Source: Dyella choica (GTDB taxonomy: Bacteria; Pseudomonadota; Gammaproteobacteria; Xanthomonadales; Rhodanobacteraceae). Taken from it: 64,000 bases of DNA. This document shows positions 62,480 through 64,000 of this stretch, in pieces (the first letter of the stretch is position 1; every line of letters starts with the position of its first letter). The DNA is taken from contig NZ_RYYV01000001.1 of the NCBI RefSeq assembly GCF_003977665.1, positions 310,001-374,000 of the forward strand, in the 5' to 3' direction. The notes below the pieces were generated by a model. It saw nothing but the letters and a program-made list of their open reading frames with translations. It was not told where the DNA came from and did not search any database. Position numbers and translations under genes: made by a program.

Positions 62480-62929
62480 CTACAGGCGTTCTGAAACCGC
62501 GTCCGCCAGATGGTCCAGGATATTCCCCCAGCCCTTGGTATGACCTTCAACAATGGCCGAGGTCGGTAGGCGCTCGTGGGTCAGCACGAGTTCGGTTTCA
62601 TAGCCGTGTGGATGGAGTTCGACGGTTACCAACGTGTCCACATGGTTCGTCAGCGGGCCCATCCACGTGAATACAAGCTTGCGCGGCCGGTCGACCAGCA
62701 CATAGATGCCCGATACGTCGCGGCTTGATTCCCCCGACGACATGGCAAGGCTGAAGGCTCCGCCAGGGCGAAGGTCGCAGCTCGCCTTGCAATGGACCGC
62801 ACCCGGAAAGGGACTCAGCCACCGAACCATCAAGTCAGGTTGAGTCCACAGGTCGAAGATCTGCTCGGCACCCGCCTTCAAGCGCCGGCGTATCTGGACG
62901 GTCGGGGCCGTTGTGTCAGCGTGAACCAT
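62480..62929 (-). CDS. SRPBCC/AHSA1-like domain protein
   Basis: 149 residues from ATG 62929. IRRRLKAGAEQIFDLWTQPD then MVRWLSPFP at the start, DLRPGGAFSLAM and TLVTVELHPHGYETELVLTH, then HTKGWGNILDHLADAV: the START-like ligand-binding fold of AHSA1 proteins. Overlaps the ArsR gene by 14 bp, a pairing seen very often; the function of such pairs is unknown. Confidence 0.88.
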   Translation of the reverse strand: MVHADTTAPTVQIRRRLKAGAEQIFDLWTQPDLMVRWLSPFPGAVHCKASCDLRPGGAFSLAMSSGESSRDVSGIYVLVDRPRKLVFTWMGPLTNHVDTLVTVELHPHGYETELVLTHERLPTSAIVEGHTKGWGNILDHLADAVSERL

Positions 62930-63314
62930 GCTTGCGATCCTTGTGACTCGATTTGGGGTCCTGCTTGAGTTCGACCAGCAGGCGCTCCATGGCGTCCAGC
63001 CGCGCGTCCCAAAAGTGGCGCATCCGCTCGATCCAGCCATCGACCTCGTCCAGCGAACCGGTATTGATGGAGAGGATGTGGTCGCGCCCTTTCCTGTGTC
63101 GCTCGACCACGCCGCTCGCTTCCAGCACGCGGATATGTTTCGACACCGCGTTCAATGACATCTGGAAGGGTTCGGCGATCTCGGTCACGCGCGCCTCGCT
63201 GCGTGAGAGCCGTTCGATTATCGCCCGCCGCGTGGGATCGGCCAATGCGGCAAACACCGCATCGAGACGCGCGGTGCGCGTAGCGGCTTTCTTTCGAGCT
63301 TCGGTCTCAATCAT
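62916..63314 (-). CDS. ArsR-family regulator
   Basis: 132 residues from ATG 63314. LDAVFAALADPTRRAIIERL and VSKHIRVLEASGVVERHRKG are the ArsR winged-helix signatures. It lacks the CxC metal site, fitting the SRPBCC-linked type. Divergent from the alpha/beta hydrolase, with an inverted repeat in the gap. Confidence 0.92.
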   Translation of the reverse strand: MIETEARKKAATRTARLDAVFAALADPTRRAIIERLSRSEARVTEIAEPFQMSLNAVSKHIRVLEASGVVERHRKGRDHILSINTGSLDEVDGWIERMRHFWDARLDAMERLLVELKQDPKSSHKDRKHGSR

Positions 63315-63363
63315 GGCGGCAACGTGCTCGATTCTCCATCGCAAAAATATTCTACCAAAGAGA

Positions 63364-63408
63364 TTGACAATCTTTCGCCGCGATGCTTTTATTCAACCTG
63401 TAGGTTGA
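63364..63408 (+). promoter_or_regulatory. Promoter with TCAACC-TGTA-GGTTGA operator
   Basis: A perfect -35-like TTGACA (63364) is followed 17 bp later by a weak -10 (TTTTAT) and then TCAACC (63393-63398) and GGTTGA (63403-63408) around TGTA. The operator lies near the expected transcription start of the hydrolase, so ArsR binding could block it. Confidence 0.5.
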
Positions 63409-63435
63409 GCATTTTCATTGATATAGGAGAGATCG

Positions 63436-64000
63436 ATGCTAAACAAAGCCCTTGCCGTTGCGATCGCAACGGCTGCACTTCTGTCAGCAGCCGTATCCCC
63501 AGTGCGGGCTGAGCCAGTCAAGAACGTCGTCATCGTCCACGGCGCCTTCGCCGACGGTTCCGGATGGCAGCGTGTCGCCGACCTTCTTGGTAAGGACGGC
63601 TATAAGGTCAGCATGGTGCAGGAGCCGCTGACATCACTTACCGACGATGTCGCAGCGACCCAAAGGGTGCTGGATCAGCAACAGGGCCCCACTCTTCTGG
63701 TCGGCCACAGCTATGGCGGAGTGGTCATCACCGAAGCGGGCAACGCACCGAATGTCGCCGGCCTCGTCTACATCGCCGCTTTCATCCCCGACCACGGCGA
63801 GAACGCAGTCGGCCTGCTCTCGCAGGCTCCCCCTGCCAACAAGGACATGCGCGCCACCAAGGACGATTTCCTGTATCTGGATCCGGCCGCCTTCCCCGCC
63901 GATTTCGCTGCCGATGTTCCGTCTGCCCAGGCGAACTTCATGGCCCATTCCCAACCCATGCTGGCCAAGGCCGCCGCAGGCGCAACGGTGACGACACCCG
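63436..64000 (+). CDS. Exported alpha/beta hydrolase, C-terminus cut by window edge
   Basis: First 188 residues of an alpha/beta hydrolase, ATG 63436 with AGGAGA 5 bp upstream. Signal peptide ends SPVRA. KNVVIVHGAFADGSGW is the oxyanion strand-loop, and LLVGHSYGGVVI holds the nucleophile Ser. Close in style to EstC/salicylate-esterase-like enzymes annotated as alpha/beta hydrolases beside ArsR or TetR regulators. Confidence 0.9.
   Translation, partial: MLNKALAVAIATAALLSAAVSPVRAEPVKNVVIVHGAFADGSGWQRVADLLGKDGYKVSMVQEPLTSLTDDVAATQRVLDQQQGPTLLVGHSYGGVVITEAGNAPNVAGLVYIAAFIPDHGENAVGLLSQAPPANKDMRATKDDFLYLDPAAFPADFAADVPSAQANFMAHSQPMLAKAAAGATVTTP

Noticed and set aside
1-64000. CRISPR array
   Set aside because: No regularly spaced direct repeats with unique spacers were seen; the repeats present are dispersed palindromes.

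Overview
The window looks like a chromosomal segment of a high-GC gammaproteobacterium of the Xanthomonadales, most plausibly Rhodanobacteraceae (Dyella/Luteibacter/Rhodanobacter type). This rests on a TonB-dependent receptor with a Xanthomonadales-like N-terminus, DUF1800/DUF1501 gene sets, and REP-like palindromes built on GTAGGCTGGGATG...CATCCCAGCCTAC. The genus is inference; no rRNA or tRNA gene was seen.

Region 1 (1-15.3 kb) is ordinary chromosome. It starts with a truncated TonB-dependent receptor and a sugar-phosphate locus of two divergent arms: SIS isomerase plus two PfkB kinases leftward, FbaB-type class I aldolase, amidohydrolase and DeoR regulator rightward. The order of enzymes fits amino-sugar or ketose phosphate breakdown through a ketose bisphosphate to triose phosphates. 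Next come a methyltransferase, a DUF1800-DUF1501-DUF1800 set of exported proteins, a DUF1579 protein and a PadR/DUF1700 membrane pair. REP-like elements fill most gaps and in two places supply a stop codon.

Region 2 (15.3-43.7 kb) is accessory DNA. It holds small unknown genes between GTCCGC palindromes, an alginate-lyase-family gene flanked by two copies of a ~75-bp terminator-bearing repeat, IS3 and IS21-like remnants, and two candidate defence operons. The first (18.5-21.5 kb) is a KAP-type P-loop NTPase with two different GIY-YIG-superfamily proteins. The second (33.1-40.8 kb) is a 1657-residue NTPase with an N-terminal Cap4/DUF4297-like nuclease motif, a PD-(D/E)XK protein and a TIR-like protein. 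Between them lies a split RHS/YD-repeat system with an AT-rich tip and an ankyrin gene. This region is punctuated by four copies, two intact and two broken, of an RcsB-like response regulator. Each intact copy follows a pseudo-receiver/HPt gene and stands next to a divergent XRE repressor. The copies lie at or near the edges of the accessory blocks and may mark recombination sites.

Region 3 (43.7-64 kb) is a mixed set of mostly single genes: GNAT, YdeI-like, EXORDIUM-like secreted protein, two GSTs, a methyltransferase-TPR protein beside an orphan DUF4157 (eCIS-type) protein, a serine beta-lactamase-like hydrolase, OsmC/GntR with a perfect palindromic operator, a clan-A glycosyl hydrolase, a patatin-like protein with an altered catalytic Asp, two unknown membrane proteins, a SRPBCC/ArsR pair, and an alpha/beta hydrolase cut by the right edge. 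GGCCGGAAT-type inverted repeats and a ~40-bp stem-loop family occupy several gaps.

All domain calls come from reading motifs by eye; no database search was possible.
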